From assembly GCA_030762175.1 (NCBI GenBank), contig CM060846.1, positions 232,377,512-232,441,511 of the forward strand: a DNA stretch of 64,000 nt, in the 5' to 3' direction. Positions 61,173-64,000 of this stretch are shown here, one piece after another. Numbering within the stretch: the stretch's first letter is position 1; the number at the start of each line of letters is the position of its first letter. This stretch comes from Metallyticus violacea. Lineage: Eukaryota > Arthropoda > Insecta > Mantodea > Metallyticidae. The notes under the pieces are model-generated. The model saw only the letters and a list, made by a program, of their open reading frames with translations, made no database searches and was not told the origin of the DNA. Position numbers and translations under genes: made by a program.

Positions 61173-61439
61173 CCGCCACGAGTGGCCGAGGGCCTTTAAG
61201 GCGCGGAATCGTAAGCGGGAGTTCTGGGGTTCACTCCCACTAGGACCGTCCTCTCTGACTGAGGTCTTTTCCAGGTTTCCCTGTCCTCATTAATGGCAAT
61301 TTTCGGGGAGGTACCCTAAAATTAGGCCTGGAACGCTTCCTTCCTTAAAATAAAAATCCTTTTCCAATTTATCATTTCATCTCATGTATCATCAGTATCC
61401 ACCGCCTGTGGTGCCTCAGTAATGCTATTCAAAAAAGTG
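61173..61439 (+). mobile_element. SINE-B copy, full length with target duplication
   Basis: Starts CCGCCACGAGTGGCCGAGGG (class II tRNA-like A-box region), has GGGGTTCACTCCCAC as B box, then a body (GAGGTCTTTTCCAGGTTTCC, TTAGGCCTGGAACGCTTCC) and tail CCACCGCCTGTGGTGCCTCA ending in an A run. It is flanked by AAGAACAAA at 61164-61172 and 61440-61448. It lacks the GTAAAAACGGGCGTTAAACAC segment that other copies carry just before the A run. Confidence 0.88.
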
Positions 61440-61449
61440 AAGAACAAAG

Positions 61450-63005
61450 TGAAAGATTCCACCAGAATCTGAAAGATATAGAATAACGGTATCAGAGGCG
61501 TTGGGATATGCCTCAATATAATAGCCGGTTACTGTTGGTCTATCAATCCAGAGAGCATCAGAAACTTCAAAAACACACGGGAAAGAGAAATGGGCAGCCG
61601 AGAAATCTAATCTACATTATTCAAGATTATTCAAGAAGTGCAGTGTTTACTTTGCTCGATAAATTGTTTTGCTTGCGTGTTAGATCTCTGTTCAGCACGC
61701 GTAATATTCTACTGAAAGCGCAAAATTTAAGAATCAAAACTGGCAATACCCTGAAAAGAAAATTGTCTTAAGTATGCCAAAAGACATATTCAGCCTTCAT
61801 TAAATTTCAGGCACTTAATATCCTTTCTAAGCACCATTTTGAAGCGTGTTCAGTCGTATATTTTGCCACATGTAAGACATTTTTATTATAATGTTTCTTA
61901 GATTTATTCATGTTTTACTTTATTCAAAAGGAGCTTCTTCGTGTATATATACATATGGATAATACTGCACTTTTTATTTAAGTGCCAAGGACCGTAAATT
62001 TAAATATGTTACCTTCAACTCTGGTTTATAATATACATTTACCACTTAGGTTTTGCCGACAATGAACATAAAGCAACATGCAATTCATTTTATTGTCTAC
62101 AAAGTAGACAATAATACTTGCGTTTGATGTAGGAAAAATAAGACTGCATATTGCATACTAATAATTATGTTAATTTATCCAACTCAATCAGTACGAAGTT
62201 ATCCCAAATGTTACTCAATAACAAAATAATTTTTGCCAATTAACCAGATGTGAAACAGCAAAACAAATTAATTCCGAACAGCGAAATTAATAAAACCACT
62301 TATTTCGGTTTTTGTCGCAAAGGAAATATTTGCAGAGTAATGCAATCTATGGAAATATTAATCATTATTTATTTATCAAGGACTCATACAATCACAAAGC
62401 ATATTTACCTCTTAATTGTATGAACTCAGAAAAAATCTTTATATTTATACAATTTCATTTATTAAAAATAATTCCTTTTAAACTTTTTTTTGGAAAGAAA
62501 TGTACAAATTCGGGATCACTGTATGGATGTGAAGTGTTACTGCCAAACCTAATAAAAAGTTTAAACGAATACTGGTTCTTCCTAGAAGCTGCTTCTGTAG
62601 AGCTACTGTTAGCATTATTGAAAATAGTGCAAATCCTCTCGGCCCTTATTTTATAAAACCAAATACTTTATTTTTGAACTGAAAATATAGTATGTACCTT
62701 AGTTCAAACAGAAGCTTTACACAAGATGAGCAAAACATTTATGGAATGTAGATTCATTAATTAGGACATACAGTGTGGCATAACAAATCATTTCTCATTC
62801 AAGAAGCAAAATGTCATTCATACGTTTTATTAGATTAAGCTCATGTGGAAAATATGAACATATGTCTTTATTCCTAAATAATGTAAATTATAATAGCAAA
62901 TAGGTACATACTTTTAGAGTGTCTGTTTTACTGTAATGAGTTTATGCTTCGACCTGCAATCTCTATCTCCCTAGTATCAATACTCTAATGTTCATTAACA
63001 GAAAC
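61450..63005. other. AT-rich, no feature seen
   Basis: Open frames of about 87 and 114 codons (61508-61771, 62312-62656) have no recognised motif. Confidence 0.45.
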
Positions 63006-63018
63006 ACCTACTAATACT

Positions 63019-63314
63019 TTTTTTTTGATTGATTTATTTATGGACGCTATTTAACATCTCAGGTCATCAGCGTCCAATTCAACTCAGGGCGTGAAACGGC
63101 CGGCAAATTTTGCTCAGAGGCCTCTCTTTCAGGCTTGAGGTTCTTTTTCGTGCCTTAATGTACGACACGGGACCCACGGCTTTACTTCCCTTCCGAAGGA
63201 AGCCATACTTAGGATTTTTACGCCCGCAAAAATCCATCGGTCCTGGCCGGGTTCGAACCCGCGATCTTGGGTATAGGAGGCAAGTATGGTAACCACTACA
63301 CCACCAGGACCGAC
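63019..63314 (-). mobile_element. SINE-A, full-length reference copy
   Basis: Reverse orientation, flanked by 12-bp target duplications CCTACTAATACT (63007-63018) and CCTACTGATACT (63315-63326), one mismatch. The tRNA-like head at 63239-63311 keeps a perfect 7-bp acceptor stem (GGTCCTG with CAGGACC), an A box (TGGTGTAGTGGTTA, minus strand of 63290-63303) and a B box (GGTTCGAACCC near 63249-63260). The tRNA-unrelated body includes the CTTCCTTCGGAAGGGAA hairpin, then a T run on the plus strand as the poly-A tail. Best copy for defining the family. Confidence 0.94.
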
Positions 63315-63329
63315 CCTACTGATACTGAA

Positions 63330-64000
63330 AAACTTAATTTACAGTCTATAACTTGCACAAAATAAACAAGTTTACATTAACTATGTGCTGTTTTTACCCT
63401 TAACTATACCTACACGTGTTATTTTTCTAATACTACTACCGAAAACTCCTCCCTAGGTTTTCCTCTAATGATGTATGAAGGATAAATCAAGTTTTCTGGT
63501 TCTTTATTTTCCAATGTTTTGATAGTTATATTTTCATAAACTTTAGCAAGAAATTCTTTTGGTCGACTTTTGTTTTATAAATAATCCCAAAAGTGTATGA
63601 AATAATTAAAACACCAAAAACCGGTAACATGCTTGCATACTTTCTTTTGAAGATTCAAAAGTATTCCAATGTACATTATTGTTTAATTTTTTAGTACAAT
63701 GGTCTGTTCTTTATTCATCCCTTAACACGCTTTCTTCCTTTTTGTTCTACCCCTTCAACCAAACATATATCTTGTGAACATATTTCCATTTTCTGGGGAT
63801 TTTAGAAGTTCCTCCAAGTACAATTATCGTAGGACAAATTGGGAAAATCTTAGAAATAGTTTCATACCACCAACAACATGGAATAAAAATATAAATCTAG
63901 CAACAAAAGAGTTAATTGCAGCGATAATTTCCGCTATGAACACTTCCATACCAAAAATTAGGGGGAGGGCGATAATTTTAGAAGCCCATGGAAACACAAA
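63330..64000. other. AT-rich right edge, no feature seen
   Basis: No exon of the ZUP1-like gene or other element could be supported. Confidence 0.45.

Noticed and set aside
62312..62656. 114-codon plus-strand frame
   Set aside because: No recognised motif, and lies in plain AT-rich sequence.
63239..63311. Functional tRNA gene
   Set aside because: It is the head of a SINE with target duplications and a poly-A tail; the anticodon stem is imperfect.

Overview
This is AT-rich animal DNA, most likely arthropod (insect or arachnid; I cannot place it more finely). The signs are: spliced exons of an animal deubiquitinase gene, tRNA-derived SINEs, Jockey-type LINEs, several kinds of Tc1/mariner and piggyBac elements, and many AT, AAT and CA microsatellites. 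No prokaryotic features, rRNA genes, CRISPR arrays or operons are visible. Nearly every open frame is a shadow or a decayed transposon frame. Real host coding sequence that I can support totals about 0.4 kb.

The host gene lies on the minus strand and resembles ZUP1 (ZUFSP), a K63-ubiquitin-specific deubiquitinase. Three exons are visible: 47319-47445 (last C2H2 finger), 349-464 (ubiquitin-interacting MIU-like helix) and 94-262 (helical ubiquitin-binding arm before the catalytic domain). Splice sites and phases agree. If they are consecutive, positions 465-47318 form one intron of about 46.9 kb, followed by an 86-bp intron. The catalytic exons lie off the left edge. The N-terminal exons lie to the right and were not found.

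The giant intron is a transposon graveyard. From left to right: a tRNA-type SINE (1.35 kb), an old SINE-A copy (1.6 kb), a mariner-like element with both terminal repeats (2874-4157), a piggyBac transposase relic (6.5-8.2 kb), a SINE-A with perfect target duplications (9.5 kb) and a pogo/Tigger relic (10.1-10.5 kb). A GC-richer block of Jockey-like LINE pieces follows (11.7-23.4 kb), with a SINE nested inside one of them. After that come a second Tc1/mariner lineage (24.1-24.8 kb), a reverse-oriented LINE endonuclease fragment (26-26.8 kb), two more mariner relics (28.2 and 29.2-30.6 kb), a foldback element (30.8 kb), a short piggyBac-type element ending at an intact TTAA (34.2-35.5 kb), a SINE-B (35.8 kb), a reverse-transcriptase relic (38.8-39.6 kb) and a 177-bp hairpin element (42.0 kb).

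Right of the 47.3-kb exon the sequence is AT-rich and sparse. It holds SINE-B copies, a mariner relic (55.1-55.6 kb) and a full SINE-A (63.0-63.3 kb). Between 58.7 and 60.0 kb there is a region with a TATA/initiator-like promoter, a degenerate tandem repeat and two tRNA-Lys primer-binding-site-like sequences, possibly a decayed LTR element. I found no clear new biological system. The best second looks are the PBS-like repeats, the two hairpin elements, the duplicated LINE 5' end and the giant-intron gene.
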